DNA of 64,000 nucleotides from positions 4,898,001 to 4,962,000 of the forward strand of contig OY720632.1 in NCBI GenBank assembly GCA_963169105.1, written 5' to 3'. Source of the stretch: Ceriagrion tenellum (lineage: Eukaryota > Arthropoda > Insecta > Odonata > Coenagrionidae). The notes beneath the pieces were generated by a model that did not search any database, had not been told where the DNA came from, and worked only from the letters and a program-made list of their open reading frames with translations. The translations under genes were made by a program, and so were the position numbers. The first letter of the stretch is position 1. The number at the start of each line of letters is the position of its first letter. Of this stretch, positions 33,501 through 43,826 are shown piece after piece.

Positions 33501-33887
33501 ATCCCGTAATTAGTATTCGTTCATCACCTGCAAAATTTGGAAATCCTTTGGACTTACTTTCATTAACACGTTTTCCGATTGAGGTGCAAGCCCAGGAGGT
33601 CATGACCCACGCAAGGCCAATGCTTTCATGCCGCGTCTTTTACTCGATGGGAATGATAAACATTCCCAAGGGTTGTCTCCAAATGAATAAATAATGCGAT
33701 GGGTTTCTGAGGGCGCATCAGTCTTTTGAGGTGCTTAGTTACACATGCATGCGAACACGCCGAAACAAATTGAGTATTTTTGGTAAATTGTTTTAATGGA
33801 AACATCTTCAGTGGATAAAAATTATTTCTGCTGTTTCTAGTCGTTTTTGACACTTTCGATTAGATTCTTAACATTATGTCTCTATTT
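33501..33887. other. No recognisable feature
   Basis: Mixed unique-looking sequence between the SINE head and an AAGGTAG element. Confidence 0.3.
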
Positions 33888-34378
33888 AAGGTATTCCGAG
33901 TGAGATAGTTCCCTAGTCATAAAAGATCCCATATTCGAATTATAAGTTTGAATTTCGCCAGTTGTAATACTCATCAATTAATATTGCATTACTAATGGTG
34001 CAATAATATAGTTTTATCTGACAGAAGTTGTAAGTAATTAAATGAAAATATCTGAAAAAGTCTTTAACTTGACTCATTTTTTCGCGCGATGTGTTTGAAA
34101 CTCCTTCAAAACGGAAGGTTTTTTGTGATACCCAAGAACCTACTGCTGTGACAAAATGATTTATTTTCAAATATAGTTGAGAAAACGTACAAACTACACA
34201 TTGTAATTTTTTTACGCCATCTTAGTTTTACAAATTCCTCACTTTATCAATAATGCCTCTCTGGACAGCATACGTACCGTTTCCCATGTAAAAGGACTGG
34301 TATTTTTTGGTAAATATCTCCGAAAGTAATGTGGTAAGGTGTAGTGTAAGTGAAATGATATTTCACTCAAACTACCTC
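33888..34378 (+). mobile_element. 'AAGGTAG' TIR element, copy 5 (internal deletion)
   Basis: Forward orientation, starts AAGGTATTCCGAGTGAGAT. Near the right end the family sequence jumps from GTGGTAAGG directly to GTGAAATGATATTTCACTC, removing about 70 bp, then ends AAACTACCTCTT. Confidence 0.8.
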
Positions 34379-34455
34379 TTAAGGTGTAGGTAATTAGACA
34401 AATTGAGTAACAGAAAATTTCAACGGCTATAAAGTGCGATCGCTCGATGAATACA
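34361..34455 (-). repeat. Inverted repeat arm A (partner at 35106-35203)
   Basis: Reverse complement of 35106-35203 at roughly 85% by eye, including GCGATCGCACTTTATAGCCG. It covers the right terminus of the AAGGTAG copy 5 plus about 75 bp of its flank. Confidence 0.7.
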
Positions 34456-35105
34456 AAGAGCAAACGGCTTGCGATTGCTTCATCAAGTTTCAATTAAGAC
34501 AAACGCTCACTCAGTCATTCCTCCGCTTCGACAGACTTCGTCTTTCCTTTCGGAGAATTGATGCAATCGCCTTCAGTGCCTCCATCTCGATTCGGATTTG
34601 CAAAAGAGCTCCCTCGGCCACGAAGGGGAAGTGAAATGCCCGCCCCTCCCCCTCCTCTCCATCCCCCACCAACCCCCTCTCCCACGTAGCAAGAGAGAGA
34701 TAGACGAGGGGAATTCCTTCTGCTCACCCTCCTGGCAATCGTCGCCATGGTGACTTGCGCCTTGGCGCTCACAAGCGTCGGAGCGCTGCGCCCCGACTCC
34801 GAAACAACTTTCGAGACCATTCTTCCGGTTTGAGATCAAATTCGAAGCGTATCTCGCAAAATCCTCTCGAAACGCTCCAAGGACTCGAAAGCGATGAATA
34901 CAAAGGTAGAGGATGAGAAAAACCTGTACACACTTTGATAAATAAGACTGACCCGTTTTTATGTAAATTTTGAACTCAGTTTATGACTGAAACTGATTAA
35001 TCTCATTATAAAACAAGGAATAAATTACAAAGCTTTTTATTCTAAAACTGAGGTATGATTCTACTCTGTGATTTCGCCTACCATCGCCTAGAGATGAATA
35101 CTAGT
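34456..35105. other. Spacer; pyrimidine-rich patch
   Basis: 34637-34690 is a C-rich run. Frames on the minus strand at 34515-34839 are compositional. Confidence 0.35.
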
Positions 35106-35203
35106 GCATTATTCATACAGCGATCGCACTTTATAGCCGTTGAGATTTTCTGTTTCTCAATTTTTCAAATTACGTGCATCTTAAGAGGTCGTTTGAGTGA
35201 GAT
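35106..35203 (+). repeat. Inverted repeat arm B
   Basis: Partner of 34361-34455. It ends with AAGAGGTCGTTTGAGTGAGA, the terminal ~20 bp of an AAGGTAG element, but the rest of that element is absent. Confidence 0.7.
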
Positions 35204-36404
35204 TTTTTTCCATTTTCAAAAGGGAGTCTCGATCTTAGAATTTCATTGATTTAAGTTTGAACAGCTGTAATAAGTATGAACTGAATGTTGAAGTATTAAT
35301 AGAGCAAATATATAGTTTTAAAATACTGAATTTCTCAGTTATTTGCGAATAGTAGATTCAAAAGTCTTCCTCTTTCTATTTTAATCTGACTAATTTTCAT
35401 CACGCTCTTCGGCAAAAACAACTTGACGTCATGTATATCTTTAAGAATCTGTAAAAATTACTTCGGTGTTTATCTGATTAATTTTTTTAAATGTTTGTAA
35501 TAGCAAATAAACCTAATCCTGCGAAACTTTTGACTAGATGTAGGTGCTTGAAATTCGTCACATATTTTTCTATAGGTTTCTCTATTAGGCATACTCGTAT
35601 CATCTCCCATGGAGTTCTAACTTTAGGTATTTCGAAAAATATATGGATCATTGCCTGATATTTTAGTATTTTGGATAGAAAAGATATTTCACATTCAAAC
35701 GAGGCAAACTTTATTGAATTCCATGTGAAACGACTTCTCGATCAAATCACCAAGAAGTTTGAACGCTTTAAGATTGAGAAAGTCAGGGAGTCATTTAATC
35801 GGTACCTATCGTCTACAAATTCCTCGGTGATAATATTTTTTTATATCCAAGGACTACTGACAGACCACAAGTTTTTATTCATATGTTTTAAATTATAGAG
35901 TGAAGCCATTTTAAAAATAGGCAACTCCTAAAATATCATTTTGCATAAGTAATTTTGAATCAATGTGTATTTATAACCCGTTGAAATTCAACAGGTGTGA
36001 AACACATTGAACTTATTTTATACTATCGATAACAATCGAAATATATCGATATATATCTCGCACAATGTATTTCTTATGGATTATAAAGATTCTTCTATTT
36101 CAATTTAACACGTTCTGGGCCTATATTCACCATTCCTCAATATGGGGTTCGGTCTCAATATTGCTATTGGTCGTCAAGGGGACAGGGTACCAAAAACAAT
36201 GAATTTTCACCAATTTAAGGTTGTTTTTTCAGAATTTAAAGTGAATCAGTTGAAAAACAAAATCGATTGCAACAGTGAGAAGTTTTATTTATTTTTAATT
36301 CCAATGGTCCTTGTTGCAGCTTTGTTTAACTATTGTTATTAATTTAAATGTGCAAAATAAAAAAGGTCGGCATGCCAGAAAAACGAACTTTACGTGTATT
36401 TCTC
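35204..36404. other. No recognisable feature
   Basis: AT-rich. A cluster of ATCGAT/TATATCG words lies at 36024-36052. No gene or repeat end identified. Confidence 0.3.
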
Positions 36405-36575
36405 ATAGAAACGCTTTAACTCGCCTGGAGTCGAACTGGAGACCATTGGGTAAACACAAAGTAGCCATAAACCTTTAGAGTGACATAAAGAATCATTTTA
36501 CAAAGGTTTACGTCATTTCGTTCAGTGGTTTGGTAGTGATAAGCGACCGCACTATCACACTTTCTTTTTTATATG
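36405..36575 (-). mobile_element. Possible tRNA-related SINE fragment
   Basis: Minus strand: CCAGTTCGACTCCAGGCGAG resembles a B box, and GTGCGGTCGCTTATCACTACC lies ~100 bp upstream. TAAACCTTTA and its inverse flank the middle. Spacing is longer than in a tRNA, so this is tentative. Confidence 0.25.
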
Positions 36576-36781
36576 TAAGAAGATTAATGTGGCTATGAGA
36601 GTTTATTTTTTTTGTTTTAAGTTCAAGAAATATCGGTGATTGGCATTATACTTGTAACAATTGTGTATTTCATTTTCAGTATTCGGTGGCAATCTGGAAA
36701 CGTTTACCAATGTTTTGTCTGATTGGTCACCAGTGTTTCCATCTTATGTATTTTTAAACCATTTCTATTTTAATTCATGAT

Positions 36782-37433
36782 ATTCTGGTTTGACATATCT
36801 GATATATCGTGGAGATTGCAAATACAAAACATACGTGACGCAGCATTAAAAACTCTAGGTTTTGTTAAACATATAATGGGAAGGTCCTCGGATAAAAAAG
36901 TCAAAGAGAGATATTACTTCGCTCTGGTTAGGCCACACCTCGAGTACGCCGCGAGATTTTAGGACTCTGGTCATAAAGATTCAACCATAAAAATTAACAA
37001 AATACAAAGAAAAGCAGCGTGCTTCGTTAAAAACTGCTACGAGCGTACATATAGTGTCACGCAACTTTGAGAGGGCTTACGGTGGGAGCCCCTAGAGACT
37101 CGGAGGCTACATGATAGACATAGTTTGCTTGATAAATTCAGAACTGATATTTTTCAGAGCGACACCGAAAATATTGTCATGACGCCTCACTACTTCTCTA
37201 GGTTTGACGGATGCGATAAAATAAGAGGAATACTCTCGCACAGATAGGAACAAAAACTCGTTCTTTCCGCACACAATAAGCGACCACAATAAAAATTGAG
37301 CTCCTCTAAATACACTCCTATAATACATGTCACCATTTCACCTTCAAAAAACGTACACATTTACACGGCTGGTGACCTAACACCCCCTGCCACACACCCA
37401 TGCGGCGACTCGCGAGGTATTATGTAGATGTAG
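36782..37433 (+). mobile_element. CR1/L2-like LINE 3' end (copy 9)
   Basis: Plus-strand coding: DISWRLQIQNIRDAALKTLG, FVKHIMGRSSDKKVKERYYF, ALVRPHLEYAARF, stop, then (shifted) INKIQRKAACFVKNCYERT and LLDKFRTDIFQSDTENIV. Then come the 3' UTR, the CATGCGGCGACTCGCGAG box and a TATGTAGATGTAGATATG tail. Its distal flank is shared with 29703-29738. Confidence 0.85.
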
Positions 37434-38156
37434 ATATGACATCAGATCCGAGATAACCTTAACAGCTTAAATTTTCATGACAGTGCTACTACTATTGTTT
37501 ATTTTCAGTATTAAAATTGAAAGTATGTGTAAGGAGAGATTTTGCCCAAGATGCTGAGGGTACTGTTTTTTTTTCGTTGTCGCTTTCTGTTGCATTTTTA
37601 AAGTCATATGTTATGATACTTAAATTAAAACTGGGAGACAGAAAAAACATCAACTTTGCATCATTCCGACGAAAATCTTGAGGAAAGGTACTCCGCATTG
37701 GTATCACATATTTCGTCAAATAAATCCCTGTGCTCCCGTTGTTTATGCGTCGCCGTGGTGTGAAATTGTTTTCGGAAATGTGACGCTCGCATTGCCCCAA
37801 TTTTTCGAGCGGAAGTGGACCGACCGGAAGAATAAACAAGTGAAAATCAATCCACTCTCAAAGCAATGTGGCATTCGAGGCGATTCGAGCTTCGCCGGCC
37901 GGCGTCGTCGATTCCGTGCGCCGTGTGATCCTTTTTTTTTAATGAATGGCGCTGCCGAACATTTGCGTTCGAAACGTTTTTCTTTTCTTTCCTCGGCGGC
38001 CTTGACTCTGGATGCGATGGCTGCGATGCTCGTCTCTTCGCGTTCGTCTTCGATCGCGTCCGCCGTCTTCTTCCGGCGTTCCCGTCGACCGTCTCACCTC
38101 CGCCGATTCCACTCCATAAAGCTCATTTGCGCCTTCGTTACATTGTCATGATTTCA
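37434..38156. other. CpG-rich patch within otherwise plain sequence
   Basis: 37860-38110 is unusually CpG-rich and open on both strands (157 codons on plus; about 110 codons on minus reading RRRRTRSKTNAKRRAS and on). No domain is recognised. It could be a CpG-rich exon or promoter remnant, or chance. Confidence 0.3.
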
Positions 38157-39345
38157 TCTGCATCTATATATCTACATACTACCGCTCGTGCCGCCGCATG
38201 CGCGTGTGGCAGGAGGTGGTAGGTCACCAGCAGTGTAAAGATGTAAAAGTTTTGGAGGTGAAATGGTGACATGTCCTATGAGAGTATATTTGGAGGAGCT
38301 CAGTTTCTATTGTGGTCGCTTATTGTGCGCGGAAAGAACAAGGTTTTGTACCTATCTGTTCGGCAGAGTATCTATCTTATTTTATCGCATCTGTCAGATC
38401 TAGAAATGTAGTCATGAAAATATTGTGTGTGTCGCTCTGAAACACACCAAATCTAAATATCTGAAGTAGCCTAAGCCTAGCGTGTAGCCTCGGAGTCTCT
38501 AGGGGCTCCCACCGTAATGCCTCTTAAAGTTATGTAACACTATATGTTCGATCGTAGCAGTTTTTAACGAAGCATCCTGCTTTTCTTTGTATTTTTTAAA
38601 ATTTTTTGGTTAGATCTTTATGACCAGGGTCCCAAATGCTCGCGGCGTATTCGAGGTGTGGCCTAACCAGAGCGAAGTAGCATCTCCCTTTGACTTTTTC
38701 ATCCGAGGACCTTCCTTATTATACGCTTAACGAGACCTAGTTTCTTTAATGCTGTGCCGCATATATTTTGTATGTGTGTTCCCAACGATATATCAAATGT
38801 TAAGTTAATTCCAAGATATTTTACTGCATTTTAAGATTTTATGTTTACTCCACCCACGGTGTAGGTTTGGCATTGTTGAGATGACTTTCGCAGGAAGTGG
38901 ACTGTGGTGCATTTACTAATATTTAGTTCTGAACACCACTCCTGGCACCACGAATGTACGTTGTTAAGGCCAGGTGACAGAACTTCATAGTCTTCGTCTT
39001 CGCTTATTTCAGGGTAGATAACTGTATCGTTTGCAAATAATCTTAATTTACTGCTAATTTGAGAACTTTAGGTCATTAATATAAATAATGAATAAAAGAG
39101 GGCCAATCACGCTTCCTTGAGGAACACCGGATGTGACTTCAACCATATTAGAGCTAAAACCGTTAACCGCATTAATTACTATTTATAAATGAGTTTTTTG
39201 TAAGGAGCCTTGTCGAATGCCTTCTTAAAATCAAGGAAAATTGTGTCTATTTGCATATTCGTTTCACCTGATTTTAGGATATCATGAAGGATAATGGGCA
39301 TTTTGGGGCAAATGAGTTAAGTACATGAGATGTGTACGTTTGAAA
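38157..39345 (-). mobile_element. CR1/L2-like LINE, longest copy (copy 10)
   Basis: Tail ATCTATATATCTACATACTACC-like, then 3' UTR and coding on the minus strand running back through LVRPHLEYAASIWDPGHKD, a region around 39030 where the FADD box has mutated (KRYSYLP), and SSNMVEVTSGVPQGSVIGPL followed by LFIIYINDL. The last is RT motif B. Farther upstream AFDKAPYKKL fits motif A. Numerous frameshifts. It is the only copy here that reaches the middle of the RT domain. Confidence 0.85.
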
Positions 39346-39628
39346 GTGTCTTTTATGAGTTGATTTGATTCAGTTTTATCTGTTGTAATCATTTATTTGT
39401 TAACGATAGCCTTAAATTGTTTTCCAACTCGACGGTGGAAATAATTCAGTGTGCGAATCTTCTTCTGAAAAACTACAGGTCCCTGCATTTTTGGCATCTT
39501 GTACTCTTTCGTGTACAATTTCTAAAAAATAGTGTTCTCTTTCAGCGAAGATATTATTCATCTAAAACTAATGTAGATCAATCATACATGCTTGAAATGG
39601 AATAAATATCACCTCCAAGATTATAATG
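39346..39628. other. No recognisable feature
   Basis: AT-rich spacer up to the 12-bp direct repeat flanking the foldback element. Confidence 0.3.
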
Positions 39629-39727
39629 ATTTATCATTCATTCCATGTCTCGGGCGAGACTTCGTGGAATTTGCTTAACATTGTAAATGGAAAGTATAAC
39701 TTAGTTATTCCACATAAATCAATTTAC

Positions 39728-39776
39728 AGGACGACCTAAGTTTTGACGAAGCTCGTTATCATCAGGTACAGTATTA
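39728..39776 (-). ncRNA. Hammerhead-like motif, left arm of F1
   Basis: Minus strand: CUGAUGA (intact box), stem II ACGA/UCGU with loop GCU, then AAAAC (GAAAC with the first G mutated) and GGUC. Stem I pairs at about 5 of 7 positions. Confidence 0.45.
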
Positions 39777-39852
39777 CAAGAAGACAGAATATATAGCCAC
39801 ATAAAACCCTTCATCCCCCGATTATGTGTGACTATATATTCTGTGTTATTGT

Positions 39853-39902
39853 AATACTGTACCCGATGATGACGAGCTTCGTCGAAACCTAGGTCGTCCT
39901 GT
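39853..39902 (+). ncRNA. Hammerhead-like motif, right arm of F1
   Basis: Plus strand: CCGAUGA (CUGAUGA with one change), stem II GACGA-GCU-UCGUC perfect, GAAAC intact, stem III AC..GU around CUAG, cleavage triplet GUC. The two arms carry different single defects, so the ancestral arm had a complete core. Confidence 0.5.
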
Positions 39903-39964
39903 TAATAAATCTATGTGGAATAACTAAGGTATACTTTTCCTTTACAATTTATCATTCAATCAAA

Positions 39965-40310
39965 GAGTGCATTGAGCGCAGTCCTACTTCCTCCTCTGTC
40001 TGATGCTCGTCCCCCTATTCCCTGCTAGTTTGTTCTTTTCATGTACCTCCCTCTTTATTTAGTATATTCATCCCTTGGCCTTCCTCTTGTTACTCTCACC
40101 TCAATTTTTCCATCAATTATATCCTTCACAAACCCATTGTGCTTCAGGGTGCGCGCTCTTATCCATCTGGTTCGTCCTTTTTGTGTTGCGTTCCACATTG
40201 TCCTTTCCTCTTTTACAGTTCTCTACACTTTCTCATTGCTTATTTTATCCGACCATTTGATCTTGAGTATCCTCCTCAGCCACGGCATTTCAAAAATCTC
40301 GTAATCTTTT
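39965..40310 (-). pseudogene. LINE RT C-terminal fragment (family E, fourth copy)
   Basis: A single minus-strand frame with one internal stop reads RILKIKWSDKISNEKV, stop, RTVKEERTMWNATQKGRTRW, then HNGFVKDIIDGKIEVRVTR, GRPRDEYTK. This is the W-x-DK-x-SN-E-x-V-x-R-x-x-EER ... HNGFV-x-x-I-x-GKIEG-x-R-x-RGRPR pattern of RTE-like proteins. The catalytic domain is absent. It is the clearest member of this family in the window. Confidence 0.7.
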
Positions 40311-41496
40311 CTGTTTTTATTTAAAAATGGCCCATGCTTGCGATCCGTAGACTGCCACCCTAAACGAAAATGTTTCCACGTACTGTTTACTTGATTCTTG
40401 TCGTTTCTTGTTTCACCATAATAGTTACTTTTTCATCACTAACAATTTCTCAGTTTGTGCTGATCTATGCTCGATGTCCCCTTAGAGGTCATAGCTGCTT
40501 AAACCTGGCTTAAATCAACAACTGTCTGCGTGTATGTGCCATCCCATTTTATTCTTATGATTCTTTTATTGGATATGGGTGAATATTTTTCCCTCTCTCT
40601 CTCCCGTGTCTTGTATTTTAAGAATGGAAGATGCGTTAGATTAAGCAACGGAGAAATCCTCTAGCCACTTCCTTAAATGAAATGCAAAGTTGTCATGCCT
40701 TTATATTTGTGGTCGCTTGTCAATGAAAGTGTTACTGATGAAAAAACTCATCTTTGCTTTTAACAGACTACTTCTCTTTTAAGGCAAAGCGAGAAAACCT
40801 ATGTAAAGACATTCGAAAGTCCACGTTTATCATCGACTGCGTCAGTCTGGAATAATATCTGTCCCTCACTGTGGGATGAATACATTGAATTACGAGTCCT
40901 TTCTTATTTCACCTAGGGCTAGTGTCATTGGGTGTATCAAATTATTGTTTCCGGTATTTACTGATAGCTTTTTTTTGCGCAAGCTCCCGCCTACTATTCC
41001 ATCGGCTTCATCTGGCTTTATTGCCCACTACTGACCACGGACACGATAAGCGGGATTGTCGTTTTCTCTTACCGCAGGACACGGTAAATTTGAAGTCAGA
41101 ATTCTAATTGGTGCACACCGCAAGGTAAACCTTTGAAGTTTTGTTATTTTTTAGCACCAGTGAGAGCGGAAGATAATAAACGAGGATTATCGTCCGGTTC
41201 AACTTATGCTTCTCGATAAACTCTGTGGCCATTTTATCAACTGTGATCATTTTTAAATGCGATCGAGTCCGGAATCTCGGGAAAGAAGATATCTCGGGAA
41301 GAAGTTATGGTGTCCTGATTTCAGCGGTGGTCCATCACTGTGGTCAATGTTGTTGATTGAATTATTATCAAGTTTAAAACGAGGATAGATATGCACAATA
41401 CACCGAAGTACCACATAGTGTGTAGTTATTTCCATCGCTTCATTTCTCATAAGTAGTTACAATTTTGATTCACTCCATCCTTATGAGTATCCCAAC
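40311..41496. other. No recognisable feature
   Basis: Mixed sequence with no coding or repeat signature. (CT)n-like patch at 40590-40610. Confidence 0.3.
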
Positions 41497-41605
41497 TACA
41501 CACAAACATCCATGTCCTGGGCAGTGGAGAATCTACCCAGGAGGGGTTCGAACCCGCGACCCTCGGGTTAGCAGGCGAGGACATTACCCCGCCTCCACCG
41601 GGGTA
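41460..41605 (-). mobile_element. tRNA-derived SINE with tRNA-Ser(GCU)-like anticodon loop
   Basis: Minus strand 41605 to 41534 is 72 nt: TACCCCG pairs with the end CCTGGGTA at 6 of 7 positions, an anticodon loop CTGCTAA (as in tRNA-Ser GCU) lies at the right place, and the T arm GGGTTCGAACCC is perfect (B box). It continues about 70 nt past the tRNA part (GGACATGGATGTTTG and on), so it is a SINE head rather than a tRNA gene. Confidence 0.6.
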
Positions 41606-41814
41606 CAGAGATCTTGTCTCTAAAAGTGAAATGTCCATGAAAGCGTAGGAACACACCATTGCATTGCCTTCATATTTCATTTCCGCCTCTTGAAGCACCC
41701 TCAAAATTCATTGCTATTTTCTTGGAATGGAAAACGTTATATTGTAATGAAATTTCAGTGAGAGCGATAATATATTTCTTTCAATGAAAACAAACGACAA
41801 TAACTTCGACAGGA

Positions 41815-42835
41815 CTATTTATTTTCATTTATTTGCTCAAAAGACCGCGTTACATTTGTCCCGAGGTACAAGGCACGTCATATAAACATGCACACGCAAT
41901 TCAATAAATATTCTAAATACATTCAGTACGTTTAAAACAATTAAAAGAAAAATAATGGATTCAGATCAGTAAATATGCAGAGTTGATTTCATTTTGGCGG
42001 AGAGGCTAACTTTAGGCGCAAGATGGACACAATACATAATTACAAAAACATCATGAATTCCAAAATTCTTTTAGAGAATAAAACATTTTCAAGTGAAAGA
42101 ACTTACATACTTTTTTTATAATACTTCTAAATTTTTTTCGGATTTGACCTCGGATGGCAGATGGTTATAAATTGTTGAGCCCATGAATATTGGGCCATGC
42201 TTAGCAATGGAGGTCCTTACAAAGTTCTGATGGAGGTCATTATGCCTTCTGGTATTGTGACTATGAATACTGTTGTTGGTTACATAGTTTGATATGTAGC
42301 TCTTGGCACACATACATATGACATACATATAAATACAGGGCATTGGTTGTAAACCAAGTTTCTTAAACAGAGGAATGACGAGGTGCATCAGCTGTAGCAT
42401 TGCTTATTAGCCTAACAACTTGTTTCTAAATTTTAAAAATTATGCTAGCATGGGGGGACGAACCTCAGGACAGATTACTAAAAATTACTGGTGAATAAAA
42501 TTCACCATAGTACGTGGCAAACAGCACATCAAGACTTACTGATCGCCTGATGCTTCTAATAAGGAAGCATATAGAGCTTAGTTTGCTTCGGAGTTTACAG
42601 ATGTATTCATTCCAAGTAATGGTGTGGTTCAGCGTTAATCCAAGAAATTGTGTGCTGGAGATTTGCGGGAGATAATTGCCATTTACATTCACAAAATATA
42701 AATTGATATATGTACACGTGCGTAAAATAAAAAAGGGACAGTTTGATAGTGGCAACATGTTAATAATTTCTTTTCCAGTCAACCTTGAGTAACCATTGAT
42801 TTTCAATCATTGAATTCGAATAAAATATTTTCATC
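41815..42835 (-). pseudogene. Non-LTR retrotransposon of another clade, 3' half (family D)
   Basis: Minus-strand frames: 42465-42806 has STQFLGLTLNHTITWNEYI, CKLRSKLSSICFLIRSIRR and YYGEFYSPVIF. 42116-42400 has MHLVIPLFKKLGLQPMPCIY, NNSIHSHNTRRHNDL, and GSTIYNHLPSEVK. These are the FLGL-x-x-D/N-x-x-L-x-W, KL-x-S-x-x-x-x-IR, HNTR and YN-x-LP-x-x-x-K blocks typical of CR1/L2/Jockey-group RT C-termini. The 3' UTR runs to a TTTATTTTCATTTATTT tail at about 41817. A gap and frameshift lie between the two frames. It is distinct from the TACATC-tailed family. Confidence 0.7.
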
Positions 42836-43826
42836 ACAGACTTTATCTGGTTTCGAGCGTTCGTCTTCCCGTTGAACTTGGTATTTCGAGAAACTTTGTT
42901 GCTGTTTGTCTATCCAATCATAGAATGAATTCTTTTCCCCCTTCTTTTCTTATCCATTTATTTCCCTGTTCAGTCCTCGTACTCGGAGCGGAGGAATAGA
43001 AATGAATTACTTATATTTTAGCGTCTTCTTAGTTTCCTTCCGCGTGCACCGTTCCAACCTCCGGTGTTGCGTTTTTGTTTGCCCGATTGTCCTTTTTTTC
43101 GTAACGGGCAGTTATAGGAAACGCACACAACTCCGGAAATATACTTTTCCCTCGCGGCCATTTCCTTAATCATTCGAAGAGAGAGAAATGAGAGCAATTT
43201 TACTTCGGAAGAAATGTTGGGTCGAGTTGGAAACAACATTAAAAAGAAGGAAGGGAATATTTCTATAGCCAGTGAAATGTTTTCCTCGTTCGAAATGAGA
43301 TTCCAATTCGTATTCTGCCCTGCTGCTTGTCCTACATAATGCCTGCCGTATTTATATCGACGTATGAATCTAAGAGATTAGGATTTTTCAGAGTGAAAGA
43401 AGGCATGTAACCCGGTGCGTCTGCGTCTCTTTTGACCTCAAAATAGCCCTTTCTAAACCCTGATTATCTTCCCTTCACTCATGTAAATCATGATATCCGA
43501 CTCCGCTGTATTGAAAAATATTCTGTTCCAAAATACCACAACAACCTCGGTTAGAGCTCACTAATGTACATAGTTATGATTTAAGAGTGAAGTTTAAATA
43601 GTTTTTTGTGAATACTTAAGTGTTTCAATTACATTTCAGGTTTTTCGTCGCTATTTTAAATGTGTTCTGACGAATCAATGGTGTGGTTGATTAAAAAAAA
43701 ATTTCATTCGTACTTTTGTTTACACTTGTATACATTTGTTTAATTTAAAAAACTTCTGTACTCATGCTATTTGAATTAATGATTTTGTTTGCGTCTTTGA
43801 ATATATTTATGTGATTTTATTACAAT
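42836..43826. other. No recognisable feature
   Basis: Mixed, then AT-rich. No gene or transposon end seen. Confidence 0.3.

Larger units (their letters stand above)
39641..39946. mobile_element. Foldback element with hammerhead-like arms and tail (element F1)
   Basis: Arms 39680-39790 and 39832-39946 are inverted copies (TTAGTTATTCCACATA, AGGACGACCTA, ACGAAGCTCGT, ATACTGTACC). A 39-bp tail on the left (39641-39679) contains a hairpin GTCTCG..CGAGAC. The element is flanked by a perfect 12-bp direct repeat ATTTATCATTCA (39629-39640 and 39947-39958). It encodes no protein. Inverted terminal repeats plus a one-sided tail plus ~12-bp duplication match Penelope-like elements with inverted pseudo-LTRs. 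It sits at the end of an RTE-like relic (39965-40310). Confidence 0.75.

Noticed and set aside
37678..38151. 157-codon plus-strand frame as a gene
   Set aside because: CpG-rich DNA open on both strands, no domain or clear splice context; kept only as a composition finding.
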